From NCBI GenBank assembly GCA_047495785.1, contig JBLDXI010000032.1, forward strand, positions 4,030,001 to 4,094,000: a stretch of DNA of 64,000 nt. Reading direction: 5' to 3'. A program made the position numbers and the translations under genes. A model generated the notes under the pieces. That model worked only from the letters and a program-made list of their open reading frames with translations. It made no database searches and was not told the origin of the DNA. Origin of the DNA: Lepidodermella squamata (Eukaryota; Gastrotricha). This document shows, one piece after another, positions 30,745-39,739 of the stretch; the stretch's first letter is position 1, and each line of letters starts with the position of its first letter.

Positions 30745-31239
30745 ATGAGGAAATCTACTTTTTGCCTATTAGCATTTTTTGCCAGTCTAGCTGCTGCGCA
30801 GAACTCAGCTGATGATTTGCTAAAACGGGCTGGTAGTACGGCCGGTGTTGGCAGTTCATCGACCAGCAACCGCCGCCAATTGTCATCGACTCAGCCGTCG
30901 GTTTCAAACAAATCAAGCCACGTCGGTAGCAGGAGCCGGCTGCAACGCCAGGAAATGCTGCATCGCCGCCTTAAAATTGCGAAGTTTGTCGCGACAATCC
31001 TGCCATCGGATGTTCGCGCTAAATTGCTGCACAGCAACAATTTGGGAATAGCCAGCTCGAAGATTAGATTTAAGCAGGACAATAAATTTAAGATTGGAGA
31101 CCGCAAGGAGTTGCCGATGATTAGAACTGCTCAGTCGGCTGAGCCATTCAAACCACTTGTACTTCGAAAGCCTAAATTTTACCACACAAACGTCGCGAAA
31201 ATGGTGCTAGCGAACAATAACTATGGATTTCAATTCTGA
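30745..31239 (+). CDS. SNNLG-family secreted peptide precursor, member 8
   Basis: 164 residues. The signal peptide (MRKSTFCLLAFFASLAAAQ) and a very short propeptide (NSADDLL) precede KR. The mature start AGSTAGVGSSSTSNRRQLSS is followed by SVSNK, HVGSRSRLQR, LKIAKFVATILPSDVRAKL and LHSNNLGI. The C-terminus is less conserved: YHTNVAKMVLANNNYG, where the Trp of the usual NLxxWL tail is lost. Subgroup with 24934 and 25894. AATAAA is at about 31265. Confidence 0.72.
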   Translation: MRKSTFCLLAFFASLAAAQNSADDLLKRAGSTAGVGSSSTSNRRQLSSTQPSVSNKSSHVGSRSRLQRQEMLHRRLKIAKFVATILPSDVRAKLLHSNNLGIASSKIRFKQDNKFKIGDRKELPMIRTAQSAEPFKPLVLRKPKFYHTNVAKMVLANNNYGFQF

Positions 31240-32208
31240 ATATTTTATCGCAGTTGATATATTCAAATAAAAAAACTTTAAGAGACGCTTTAAAAATCAT
31301 TTTAAACACCCTCTACTTATGATCACGATTAATTTTATTCATTTATTCCTCTTTCTCCTCCACATAATTGATTGTGTCAGTTTTGAGGTGACACGTGACA
31401 GGTAGAAAATCTGTGCTTTTTTGCTTTTCATCCATGTAATAAAATTGCAAACTCCCACATCATGACGTGTCACCTTGAAAGTGACAAAAAACGAGCTGAG
31501 CTCCGATTTTGGGCAGTGCTAACGATATCATCAAGAGGGACATTTTGTTACTTATTACATGGTTTGAGTTCCCAAGGTTTAATAAACTTGTTTCAGCAGC
31601 CAAACCGCCGTTTTATACTTGTCACCTTTCGCCTTAAAATAATTGGCTTGAACAAGCTTAAAGATAGCCGCAAGCTCAAATATCAAGCTCTAATATTCCC
31701 CTGTCCTTGTAACCTGAAGGTCATATTAACAATTAACATGCCTCTATTTTATCTCGAAAAATGAATTTAGTGTTATAAATAGTCTGACATAAATCGTGCC
31801 AGAAATAAGTGTGCAGATTTTGGCGAGCTTCCATGAATAGGAAGTTGGAGCCCCACATGCACGAGAGGAAGTGCGTTTCCTAGGAGTTTTAGATCGCAAT
31901 TCAGATGATACCGCTACATTAAGTGGGTGTAGTGCAGAGGATCGCTCTAGAACAATTACACGACTTTCATTATTCCTATCGATCGCTTGACGTCCAGGCT
32001 TTTGGCTTATCGAATTAAACAGTGTCAAAAACTTTGAACATATTTTTTCGTCATCGTGTTTCCAATTTTCGAATGCGGCAGAAATTCCCTCAAGGGCGTT
32101 ATTGAATTAACACCATCGGACGACACATTGGTCACCATGGTTTGAATAAAACTCGAACATGTCAACTCCGACATGAAATTATTGTTATCAAAAGACTTGA
32201 GCGTATAA
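31240..32208. other. intergenic, 0.97 kb
   Basis: AT-rich. ORFs at 31462-31764 (plus) and 31744-32028 (minus) have no leader or domain and are not called. A TATAAA at 32204-32209 overlaps the next start codon, too close to be its TATA box. Confidence 0.35.
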
Positions 32209-32634
32209 ATGAAATTAACTCTTGTTTTAATGCTACTAGGATTTCATCTCTCCACCGTTGTTCTCGGGAATCGAGATGACAACTTCTCCCTGGAAGCCTT
32301 TAAAAGAGCCCCTGGCTCTGCTGGCAGTAATTACGGCGGCGGCAGACGGCGATCTCAGGCACCAACTAGCAACACCTCGCAACGAGATGTTATTAAGGCG
32401 AACAAACTACGACTAGCGAAATATATTGCTGCTCAACTTCCAATTCCGATTCGGCAACAACTTTCGCGATCGAATAATCTTGGTTCTGTGTCATTTTCGC
32501 AGCTTGAAAATCTTATGAAATCACTGCCGAATAATCACAGCTCGACAAGCACTGATTCATCTTTGAAGAAACCTATTTATCAATACGTTAATTTGCTGCG
32601 ATGGCTAAGATCGCTTAACGTTGACTCACTGTGA
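32209..32634 (+). CDS. SNNLG-family secreted peptide precursor, member 9
   Basis: 141 residues, the shortest member. Signal peptide 1-20; the propeptide DDNFSLEAF ends in KR. The mature start APGSAGSNYGGGRRRSQA is followed by a shortened N-part with no GNRHQ block. LRLAKYIAAQLPIPIRQQL and SRSNNLGSVSFSQLE follow, then the tail YQYVNLLRWLRSLN. SNNLGSVSxSxL is shared with member 1 (20480), so these two are likely sisters despite lying at opposite ends of the family. AATAAA is at about 32710. Confidence 0.72.
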   Translation: MKLTLVLMLLGFHLSTVVLGNRDDNFSLEAFKRAPGSAGSNYGGGRRRSQAPTSNTSQRDVIKANKLRLAKYIAAQLPIPIRQQLSRSNNLGSVSFSQLENLMKSLPNNHSSTSTDSSLKKPIYQYVNLLRWLRSLNVDSL

Positions 32635-33014
32635 CATCGAGGATTCAATATTATAAATAGCTATGCCAAAAACTGATCTCTTCTCATGAAATCGGATCGC
32701 CGCAGACCTTAATAAAACGAACATCGCAACTTTTTCTTGGGTGAGTCAACGCCGTTTGGAGCGTTTTTCGATCGTTCCTACTCGTGGAGAGTTAGCTAAT
32801 TTTATCAGAATTCTAGGCGATTATCCATATTGGAATTCGTAAATTCCCGAGTATCAAATTACAGACGCTACCTTGCGTCAGCCTTCATCGTCACTCAGAC
32901 TTGATCATTTAGGTATCTGACATATCGCAGATTGCTTTGATGTCTCAATTTTGCATGCATCTCCAGGGAGTCTCGCTCAGCAGGACTTATCTGGTCTAAT
33001 ATTATCCGTAAATT
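32635..33014. other. intergenic
   Basis: About 380 bases with the AATAAA of the preceding gene. Nothing else is seen. Confidence 0.35.
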
Positions 33015-33431
33015 ATGTCGATGAAACTATCGAAATTTTTCAGCCTTTTCCTAGCAGCAGATCTCATCGCGAAGTCATGCGTTTGTGGGCCAATCGGTCG
33101 CAACTTTTTATCAGGTCGCAGTGGGGTTATGTTTGCAGCCCCTACAACTGCAATTTCACTCTCAACAACGGCGAGCTCACAAACAGAAACATCGCTGCTG
33201 ACGGCCGATGATTTGGATCCGCTCGTCCAGGCGTATCGAAGACTCTTCGCCGCTCTGAATGCGAAGCTTGAGGGAACAGGCCGATCCGTCTTCATCGACT
33301 CTGACTCGCAGCACCGCATATTCTCGCTTCAAAAACGTGTCAATAAAATGTTTCAAACTTTGGAACTGAAAAAGAAACACAGGCCCAAGTGGCAGCGTTG
33401 GCCGCCCACGTTGTTTGAATATTCAAAATAA
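33015..33431 (+). CDS. small secreted protein
   Basis: 138 residues. The leader is about residues 1-24 (FFSLFLAADLIAKSCVCG). A Thr/Ser-rich stretch precedes an acidic-amphipathic region (DDLDPLVQAYRRLFAALNAKL) and a basic end with KR, KKKH and WQRWPP. Two Cys lie at the leader end only. AATAAA follows directly after the stop. It may be a peptide precursor (LQKR site near residue 107). Family not recognised. Confidence 0.55.
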   Translation: MSMKLSKFFSLFLAADLIAKSCVCGPIGRNFLSGRSGVMFAAPTTAISLSTTASSQTETSLLTADDLDPLVQAYRRLFAALNAKLEGTGRSVFIDSDSQHRIFSLQKRVNKMFQTLELKKKHRPKWQRWPPTLFEYSK

Positions 33432-33834
33432 CAATAAATTGTCTTCTGAATAAACGCCTTGCTATGTTATGGGGAAGTTGAAGGATAATGTTTCCTGATT
33501 TCTGTATCGCAACTTAGCCTGTTTCCCCGCCTACTGTCCTATTATTTGTCGCGATTCGGATCAGTTTCAGAAGAGAAAAGGCGCATCTTCCTATAGTTCT
33601 ATGCTTTGTTAGGTGGGTCTCACATGACGTTTCGTGCTCACGAGGCGTGATATGCGCGGATACTTCTGTAGTGTCTTCCGGCCGTGGATGCGAGGGGAGA
33701 GCCTTTTAACGCTGAATCGATAACATTATTTTTGCCCTTATCTCATCTGACGGCACTATATAGCTACTGTTCTACTTTTCCTATAACTCAACTCGTGGAT
33801 TAAACTCGGAAAATTCCGGTTATTAGAAACTGTA
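33432..33834. other. intergenic with TATA box for the next gene
   Basis: About 400 bases. TATATAG at 33757-33763 lies about 72 bp before the next ATG. Nothing else is seen. Confidence 0.4.
33757..33763 (+). promoter_or_regulatory. TATA box
   Basis: TATATAG about 72 bp before the ATG at 33835. Confidence 0.4.
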
Positions 33835-34242
33835 ATGCTGATTTCAAAGTCATTCACCCATTTAGCTTGTCTGTTGGTTGTAGTGGCCATCTGGGCTATC
33901 GAGCCAAGCTTTTGTCATTCTGCCGGCGACGATTCTTCCTCGTCCGAGGAGTTGCACAATCACGCCGGCGACATTGGCCATGTACATGCGCCTAACCAGC
34001 GGCACGCCCTCAGAATGGCCAGCCGTCTCGCCGGGGATGTCTCAAGCTCGGAGGAGGATCAACCAACCGTGAAAAGGGGTTTCCTGAAAGATTCTCTCAC
34101 CGCCCTCATCCAACAAGAACAGCCAGTGAATCGCTCCAACGAACGCCGCTACACCCTTCCCCCTGTCATCAAGAACGTGATTGAGAGGCAGCTGCAGCGA
34201 ATGAAGGCTAGGGACCTGAAAAAAACTTCGTCTCAGTTTTAA
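33835..34242 (+). CDS. secreted peptide precursor (neuropeptide-like)
   Basis: 135 residues with a signal peptide over about residues 1-27. The propeptide carries two near-repeats of a Ser/Glu block (DDSSSSEELHN and DVSSSEEDQP), possible casein-kinase-type phosphorylation sites. The site VKR is followed by GFLKDSLTALIQQEQPVN, then RR and a Tyr/Pro-rich segment, and a basic C-terminus. There are no Cys in the mature part. The KRGF start recalls the precursors at 17722 and 36013. Family not recognised. Confidence 0.62.
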   Translation: MLISKSFTHLACLLVVVAIWAIEPSFCHSAGDDSSSSEELHNHAGDIGHVHAPNQRHALRMASRLAGDVSSSEEDQPTVKRGFLKDSLTALIQQEQPVNRSNERRYTLPPVIKNVIERQLQRMKARDLKKTSSQF

Positions 34243-34706
34243 ACAACCTGCAAACTCAGTCATCATAAAGATGTATATTTCATCAAAGTTTGTGCATCTT
34301 TTACTTGGAGCTGTTTTCTGTTTTATTCTAATTCCAGGCGAGGCTAAACAAATAGTAAAAATATTGATTGATGTTTCAGTTTCGATGTTTTTCGAAAATT
34401 TCTCATATTTCAATGATTTCAAGCTGATTAGCTGATTTTTGTCTTACCCTCACCATCACTTCCGTGATTTCAAGAACACGAGGCGGAGATACATTTTTGA
34501 AATTCCCTCGGTGGACAATTTTTGAAATAGTAATAGTGGCACTGTAATAAAAATTGACCTTGTGATACAGCCACGTTAGTGAGCGAAAATTGTTCTGGCG
34601 CCAATTTGCTGTGTAAGCGGATTAGTTCAATAAAAAACCCATGTCGAAGCTTACTGAATCCTAACCAGAGTTCACATGAGTATAAGAGACTAACATTTTT
34701 ACAACA
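34243..34706. other. intergenic
   Basis: About 460 AT-rich bases. TATAAG at 34681-34686 is close to the next ATG (about 20 bp) and may be its TATA box if the leader is very short. Confidence 0.35.
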
Positions 34707-35078
34707 ATGATTATTTATGCATCAATTCTAGTATTACTTCTCATGTCGGAATATGCAAATGCAGCTGATTACGGCCAATATTGCGTGATGAATGCTGAAT
34801 GTAACAAATATCTGACCTGCATCGCCTCAGTTTGCACCTGTCCGACATGGATGCCGTATTACATCGGTGATAACAGATGTGCTGATTATCTGACAACAAC
34901 GCCCCGGTCTTGTCCGACCCGAACTTGCACTGCAAATGGCGACTGTGATGGTCTGATAAATCCGTATTGCGATCGGTTCAAATGCTGCAATGTCTGGAGA
35001 TCAGGAGACGAATCACTTAAAGCCGGAGCCTTAATTTTCATATGTTCCCTTCCAATCTCGTTAAATTATTACATATAA
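34707..35078 (+). CDS. secreted Cys-rich protein, EB-module-like, possibly GPI-anchored
   Basis: 123 residues. Signal peptide 1-19. The mature chain is packed with cysteines: GQYCVMNAECNKYLTCIASVCTCP, then CADY, then a second block CPTRTCTANGDC with PYCDRFKCC. The C-x8-C-x3-C-x-C spacing resembles EB modules of secreted invertebrate proteins (weak assignment). The C-terminus is hydrophobic (GALIFICSLPISLNYYI) after a small-residue SGDES stretch, so a GPI-anchor signal is plausible. It is the only clearly disulphide-rich product in the peptide cluster. AATAAA is at about 35095. Confidence 0.62.
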   Translation: MIIYASILVLLLMSEYANAADYGQYCVMNAECNKYLTCIASVCTCPTWMPYYIGDNRCADYLTTTPRSCPTRTCTANGDCDGLINPYCDRFKCCNVWRSGDESLKAGALIFICSLPISLNYYI

Positions 35079-35305
35079 TATAGGCCTTTACTAGAATAAA
35101 TTCATAAATGTTTTACTGAGAGGAGCGTATACGGCATTTTTTAATCAATCCTATGTTAGGATGTGGTATCCCATGGCGACTTGTTTTTTTTTGTTTCCTG
35201 CCTTTTTTACAATATTAAGAATTGAGATTGCGCAGGAGAATGGTTTTTCGGGCGAATAATGTCGTGAGTGCACTTTCGAATTTTATCGGTATAATTTCCA
35301 GACAT

Positions 35306-35470
35306 ATGCACTTGGCTCGAATCGGCGCTTTCAGCTTGGCATTCGCCATGGCCATCGGCCTATTCGCCTCTTCGACAGCCGCCTTCTACGAATATTACGG
35401 CGATTTGGACTTCTCAGATGGCTTGACTTTCAACTCATCAATCGTGGTTAACAAATCAATTGACTCATGA
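35306..35470 (+). CDS. very small secreted peptide
   Basis: 54 residues from the ATG at 35306, which begins a signal peptide (HLARIGAFSLAFAMAIGLFA). An acceptor-like TTTCCAG ends 4 bases before it. An in-frame upstream ATG at 35240 gives no leader. The mature chain is about 30 residues, acidic and aromatic (AFYEYYGDLDFSDG), without Cys or dibasic sites. AATAAA is at about 35546. It could be the last exon of a longer gene. Not recognised. Confidence 0.45.
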   Translation: MHLARIGAFSLAFAMAIGLFASSTAAFYEYYGDLDFSDGLTFNSSIVVNKSIDS

Positions 35471-36012
35471 AAAATAGGGACAATTCCAGGCCGATATTTA
35501 TCAACATTTTTTTATCACGTGGCTCATGTCTAGCGAAAATGAATTAATAAAAGGCGCTTTTTTTACTTGTGTCGGGAAAGTTCGTGATTTTAATTAGCGT
35601 GCGCAGCCGACGGCCAATGTTGCCCTCGGCAATTTCGACACTGTTTTTTCGCCATCATCGAATCCTCTGAGGAAGCGCAACGCAGAGTGGGAGTGTAAAA
35701 TTAGTTTTTTGTTGCTATTACGGATTTTTGTGGTGGATTTTTTTCAAACTAGAAAGACTTACCAAAGATCAAACATATTTTTCTTTACAAAACAGGCGCA
35801 ATCCATATTGATGGCCAATAAAGAAAAATATTGACTCCAGGTAACCATCTATCAAGGAATGAATCATTGACTGGACATATTTATTTACCCTCCTACTTGC
35901 GGACACAGCAGCGTATAAAACCCCCGCTTTAAATTATTTGGGACTCAATTTGTAAAACCCTAAATTCTTCTTCAATTTTGATAGAGAATTTAAACATTCT
36001 TAACAAGGAAAA
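35471..36012. other. intergenic with TATA box for the next gene
   Basis: About 540 bases. TATAAAA at 35914-35920 lies about 95 bp before the ATG at 36013. Nothing else is seen. Confidence 0.4.
35914..35920 (+). promoter_or_regulatory. TATA box
   Basis: TATAAAA followed by a C-rich run, about 95 bp before the ATG at 36013. It is the clearest core promoter in the peptide cluster. Confidence 0.5.
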
Positions 36013-36429
36013 ATGGCGAAAATTATGCAAGCAGCAGTCTTTGCAGTCTTCCTATTGGTTGCGATCAATTTATTGGAAACCGAGGCCTTCAACCCGATTC
36101 TGACCGGTGGTAAGTACGAACCGAAAGCTCCAGTTGTTGTTCGACCGCCGCATCTGCGCATGAACAAACGCTGGATGACCCTGGACGACGATTCGACATC
36201 GCACGAATCGATCAGTGAGTCATCATCCCCTTCTCCAGAAGCTTTTGACAAACGGGGCTTTGCTGATTTATTCAAACAGGTCAACGTTGATTATGATGCT
36301 GATCGGCAAGTAGTCACGAAACAGCCGCTTCGAAAATTCATGTACGCCCCAGCGCAATACAGACACGTTTTTAGCTTGAGAAAAGGCGGCAGTGCTAGGC
36401 TTTTCCCTAAAATTATTTTAACACTTTGA
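36013..36429 (+). CDS. secreted peptide precursor (neuropeptide-like)
   Basis: 138 residues with a signal peptide over about residues 1-25. Basic sites: NKR near residue 52, then an acidic Asp/Ser-rich spacer, then DKR. GFADLFKQVNVDYDADRQV follows. The C-terminus is basic with hydrophobic patches. The acidic spacer between two KR sites is typical of neuropeptide precursors. KRGF is shared with 17722 and 33835. No Cys. Family not recognised. Confidence 0.6.
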   Translation: MAKIMQAAVFAVFLLVAINLLETEAFNPILTGGKYEPKAPVVVRPPHLRMNKRWMTLDDDSTSHESISESSSPSPEAFDKRGFADLFKQVNVDYDADRQVVTKQPLRKFMYAPAQYRHVFSLRKGGSARLFPKIILTL

Positions 36430-36648
36430 ACGCATGAGTCATTCAAGTAAAACTGTTGTTTCATCGGAAAAAAATGCAAGGACGTCATGATGTTTTCAAT
36501 GACGCATGAGGACTTCCGTTTCAGACTTGGGCCTGCTATTCTGGTGTCAGGTTACAAGTGTTGCGGAGACATCAGCGCTGTTTTGATGAATAAGTTGATA
36601 CTATTTAAAACTTTAATATTTCTCGGCTCTTAGCTCTCAGGAATAGCA

Positions 36649-36891
36649 ATGCGTTTTTTGTCAGTATTCTCGTTATGGCTACTTCTTCTCCTGGCAGTGA
36701 TTTCCGGATCATCGAAACCTTTCCGACCTCCAGCCAAGTCAGCTTTCAGCCCAGCTAATCGCCTGATGAAGCCACAGATGGATCGAGAAGCTAATGGCAA
36801 CAAACCCCGAGCAGCTAACGAAAACGTCGAGTTTCACCGAGTCGTTCCAAGCTTTCGAAGTTATGCAAAGAAATTCAGAAAGACACGTTAG
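36649..36891 (+). CDS. very small secreted basic peptide
   Basis: 80 residues. Strong signal peptide (MRFLSVFSLWLLLLLAVISG). The mature chain of about 58 residues is basic, Pro- and Asn-rich, with no Cys, and ends AKKFRKTR. A TATTTAAA at 36602-36609 lies about 40 bp before the ATG. Single, non-repetitive peptide. Not recognised. Confidence 0.55.
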   Translation: MRFLSVFSLWLLLLLAVISGSSKPFRPPAKSAFSPANRLMKPQMDREANGNKPRAANENVEFHRVVPSFRSYAKKFRKTR

Positions 36892-37385
36892 AGAAAAAAC
36901 CTAAACAAATGTTGTCACCATCGTTCATCTTATGATATTTAGGCTGTTGGATGTTGTAGCTTGGCTGGAACATTATCACCTCAATAAGATTTTTAAATTT
37001 CCGACTAAATACTCGCTATCTGTGCGATCAGAGAAAAAATATTTTAATTTTACTTGACCGGATTTCGAATTGTCGTTCGATTTTAAATTCCATGCAAGCC
37101 TCCGTTACTCCGCAAAACGGCAGTGTTCTGTTAAAGGTTTTAAGAAATTAAATGGCGTGCTAATAAATGACTTTTCGCACCCTAATTTCCTTCGAATTTG
37201 AACTGAAACGAGAAGACTTTTAATCACCAGTCTGGAGGGAAGTGCGAACTGAAATAGTATTCTTTTGTTTTTTGTTTTTCCCACGTTTGTTGCCGGACGA
37301 CGTAGTAACCACGCTGAGAAGAGTTCGTGATTTCAAACGTACAGTTAGCTATTCATAGCATTTACGTTTTATTTTAAACGTTGTC
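36892..37385. other. intergenic
   Basis: About 490 AT-rich bases; nothing seen. Confidence 0.35.
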
Positions 37386-37703
37386 ATGAGGCAAATTCTG
37401 ACTTTCCTCGCGATCTTAGCTTTTATCGGTGAAGCGTCCAGCCTATCTCTAAATGGAAGTGGCAGGCTATGGCAGAAGATTTACGACGAAGAAAGGCGTG
37501 CAATCCTGGAAAAGTTTAATGATGGCTTGCAGCAGCGAAACTTTCTGAAAGCTCCCAACGTCAGACGGCTACTGCTGGGTCTTGCAAGCGATCAGCCATC
37601 GGAAAATCAACCAAATGCCCCCGATAGCAGGGAGGAAAATGTACCATCTTCAGGCGCCATCGGCCCAATTCGAGTACCGAAAGTTACTAAGCGCCCACTT
37701 TAA
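37386..37703 (+). CDS. small secreted protein
   Basis: 105 residues. Signal peptide over about residues 1-20. A charged helix-like region (IYDEERRAILEKFNDGLQQ) leads to a Pro/Asn/Ser-rich C-terminus ending TKRPL. RR near residue 60 may be a processing site. No Cys. AATAAA is at about 37749. Family not recognised. Confidence 0.52.
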   Translation: MRQILTFLAILAFIGEASSLSLNGSGRLWQKIYDEERRAILEKFNDGLQQRNFLKAPNVRRLLLGLASDQPSENQPNAPDSREENVPSSGAIGPIRVPKVTKRPL

Positions 37704-38253
37704 TCCTCTGAACAGCCCACAAAATGTATTTTTTTTCATGGAAACACAAATAAATTTCATCAAGCTGATGATAAATTTCTGTAAAAAATAAGGCTGATGA
37801 GTCATGAGCAGCCATGAGACATTTTATTTTGGGAGCAATTTTCGAAAATAAACTGATGAAATTGGCACTGAATTTCGCAATCATTTGGACGAATATAACT
37901 CCCTATGTGTAGGTGCAGATAAAACGTAGGCTATGAAAACATCAATCGTATAAAGATGCTATCAGCATCACAGCCGGAAGCGACGTAATCATCGTGGGGC
38001 GGAGCAAGTCGTCGTTTCTAAATTCGATTTTTTTTACTACTACTCATCGTGGCGCGCGGGGAGCGATGATGACTCATAATATGGAAATGAAGCGATTAGT
38101 GAGCGATATCAGGCTTTTCAAGTCGTTTTTACGAGTAAACAAATCTGCGCTAATGCCGTCCGGCGGCTATAAATGGCAATCTCCACCGTCCATCAGTCGC
38201 GTTTTCAGAAACTCGAAATATACATATCCAACTGACCAATTTTATTATCAATC
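37704..38253. other. intergenic with TATA box for the next gene
   Basis: About 550 bases. TATAAAT at 38168-38174 lies about 80 bp before the ATG at 38254. Nothing else is seen. Confidence 0.4.
38168..38174 (+). promoter_or_regulatory. TATA box
   Basis: TATAAAT about 80 bp before the ATG at 38254, in a GC-rich context. Confidence 0.45.
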
Positions 38254-38568
38254 ATGGCTTCTTTCATCAAATTTTACACCGTTTTCATGGTCTTATCAAT
38301 GGCTATGCTTATCGTCAGCGCAAGTTCAGGGTTGAGGCTTCGAACTGGTCAGCGATTCGACAACACGTTAGCCAGCCGAGCTGATTCTCCGGCCTTCGGT
38401 GACGAGCCTGAATTCATACGGCAAACCTTTGTCGGATCAGCGCGCCGATACCAGCCATTCCAACAGCGACAGGTTTATTTCATCGATAAACCTGGTAAAC
38501 GCGCGCCTGAATTTCACTACAACCCGCGACAAATCTACAAAGTTCACCGTGGCAATTACGACTGGTAG
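38254..38568 (+). CDS. secreted peptide precursor
   Basis: 104 residues. The signal peptide covers about residues 1-25. The mature chain is rich in Arg, Gln, Tyr and Phe (RRYQPFQQRQVYFIDK) with one GKR site followed by APEFHYNPRQIYKVHRGNYDW. GKR could yield an amidated upstream peptide, the only such site I noticed in the cluster apart from the one at 17722. No Cys. A TATA box sits upstream. Family not recognised. Confidence 0.58.
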   Translation: MASFIKFYTVFMVLSMAMLIVSASSGLRLRTGQRFDNTLASRADSPAFGDEPEFIRQTFVGSARRYQPFQQRQVYFIDKPGKRAPEFHYNPRQIYKVHRGNYDW

Positions 38569-38902
38569 ACTAAACGCAAAAAAATGAGTAATGTTATTTT
38601 TCTCATTATCCCATGAAAAGCTTAGTCAATTATTTCCGATTATTTCACGCTGCAATAATAAATTGTGTGTGTTTTTCCACTTTACAGAAAAGGTGTGGCG
38701 TGTTATATTACCTGTGTGGACAATCAGAAGTTGAAATTAGGCTAGGATTATTGTACACAAGTGAGTGGGCTTCGATAATATGCGTAAAAAACTACGCAAG
38801 AGAGGAATTTTAATTTTATTACCCGGAAGCTATTTTCCCGATTATTACCGAGTCTTTTTAATCACCCCTAATTTCGAGCATCGTTCTCATTTTTCGAAAA
38901 AA
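38569..38902. other. intergenic
   Basis: About 330 bases. In-frame codons extend upstream of the next ATG (from 38765) but do not form a leader. Nothing else is seen. Confidence 0.35.
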
Positions 38903-39136
38903 ATGAAATTCTACGCTTGTTATTCCATCTTCGCTTTTGCGATTGTCTTTTGCCTGTTGCAAAGTTTGGTTCGATGTGATGAAGAAGCTGTGGAAGACGA
39001 CGATGATGACAATTTGGCAGGTTACAACCCATTCTTCGCCCTAGCCAGGAAACGCGGCCTTGTTGAAAGCTACGATCGCGACCTCTTTTTCGAGCGCAAC
39101 TTGGCCCCGTTTGAATCAAGCGACGAAGCTTATTGA
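38903..39136 (+). CDS. acidic peptide precursor, PLLGLF-like family (copy 1)
   Basis: 77 residues from the ATG at 38903. Signal peptide (MKFYACYSIFAFAIVFCLLQS). A strongly acidic stretch (EEAVEDDDDD) leads to NLAGYNPFFALARKR, then GLVESYDRDLFFERN. The N-P-F-F-A-L segment before a basic site matches the N-P-L-L-G-L segment of the next gene. The EEAVEDDD opening also matches its ESAVEEED opening, so the two are tandem paralogs. AATAAA is at about 39259. The products are probably short acidic peptides. Family not recognised. Confidence 0.62.
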   Translation: MKFYACYSIFAFAIVFCLLQSLVRCDEEAVEDDDDDNLAGYNPFFALARKRGLVESYDRDLFFERNLAPFESSDEAY

Positions 39137-39352
39137 GTCACAATTTGCCGCCATGTCACTACAAACAAAAACGTGTTAAAACTCTGTTGTAGTAGTAGTT
39201 AGTTTAAAAGGCGCTAACCCCGACTCCCTATGGTTTTACTGCAGAGTAATTAACGCTGAATAAAATGTTGAGTGTATGGTACCAAAAATCGAACCAGTAC
39301 TACTTTTTCATATCATAATATTGTAAACTTTTGAGTTTGACTATTTTCGAAA

Positions 39353-39739
39353 ATGAATAGCTTGAAACTTAGCATTTTCGCTATGTCTTTCGCTGTTTTA
39401 TTCATCGCCTCGATCAACTACGGCCTTGTTCGCGGCGATGAAAGCGCTGTTGAAGAGGAAGATGTCGCCGAGAAGCCGCTGTTGGGTTTGTTCAAGCGAA
39501 GCGATGAAGAAGAAGAAACGCCTGAAAATCCTCTCTTGGGCTTGTTCAAAAGAAGCGTCGACTTCTACGATGAAGACTCAGTCGGAGGATCAGATGAGCA
39601 AGTCGAGGAGGTGGCGAAGCGCCGCAGTGGCTTTTTCGCCAACCGCCGCTACGACGCGCCGAAAAGCAGCTACAGGCCCATAATCGATCACCACCACTTC
39701 AACAGCCCGGATCACATCGATGTCGAACAAGAGTACTAA
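39353..39739 (+). CDS. acidic peptide precursor with two PLLGLFKRS repeats (copy 2)
   Basis: 128 residues. Signal peptide over about residues 1-28. Two near-identical units, EKPLLGLFKRS and ENPLLGLFKRS, are each preceded by an acidic block and cut at KR. A third KR lies before RSGFFANRRYDAPKS. The C-terminus is His/Asp-rich. Repeated KR-bounded units are the hallmark of a neuropeptide precursor. The expected peptides end in LF with a free carboxylate (no Gly). AATAAA is at about 39818. Confidence 0.68.
   Translation: MNSLKLSIFAMSFAVLFIASINYGLVRGDESAVEEEDVAEKPLLGLFKRSDEEEETPENPLLGLFKRSVDFYDEDSVGGSDEQVEEVAKRRSGFFANRRYDAPKSSYRPIIDHHHFNSPDHIDVEQEY

Noticed and set aside
31744-32028. Minus-strand frame of 94 codons with possible transposase character
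   Set aside because: No catalytic motif, no inverted repeats and no leader; likely chance.
25894-32634. Resemblance of the SNNLG-family helix to PACAP/secretin- or PTH-type hormones (basic helix, NLG, WLRK)
   Set aside because: The match is short and compositional (Lys/Ala/Leu/Arg helix), the residue spacing differs, and receptor-contact N-termini of those hormones are missing.
33002-33319. Minus-strand frame of 105 codons
   Set aside because: Antisense to the secreted gene at 33015-33431, which has a leader and an AATAAA.
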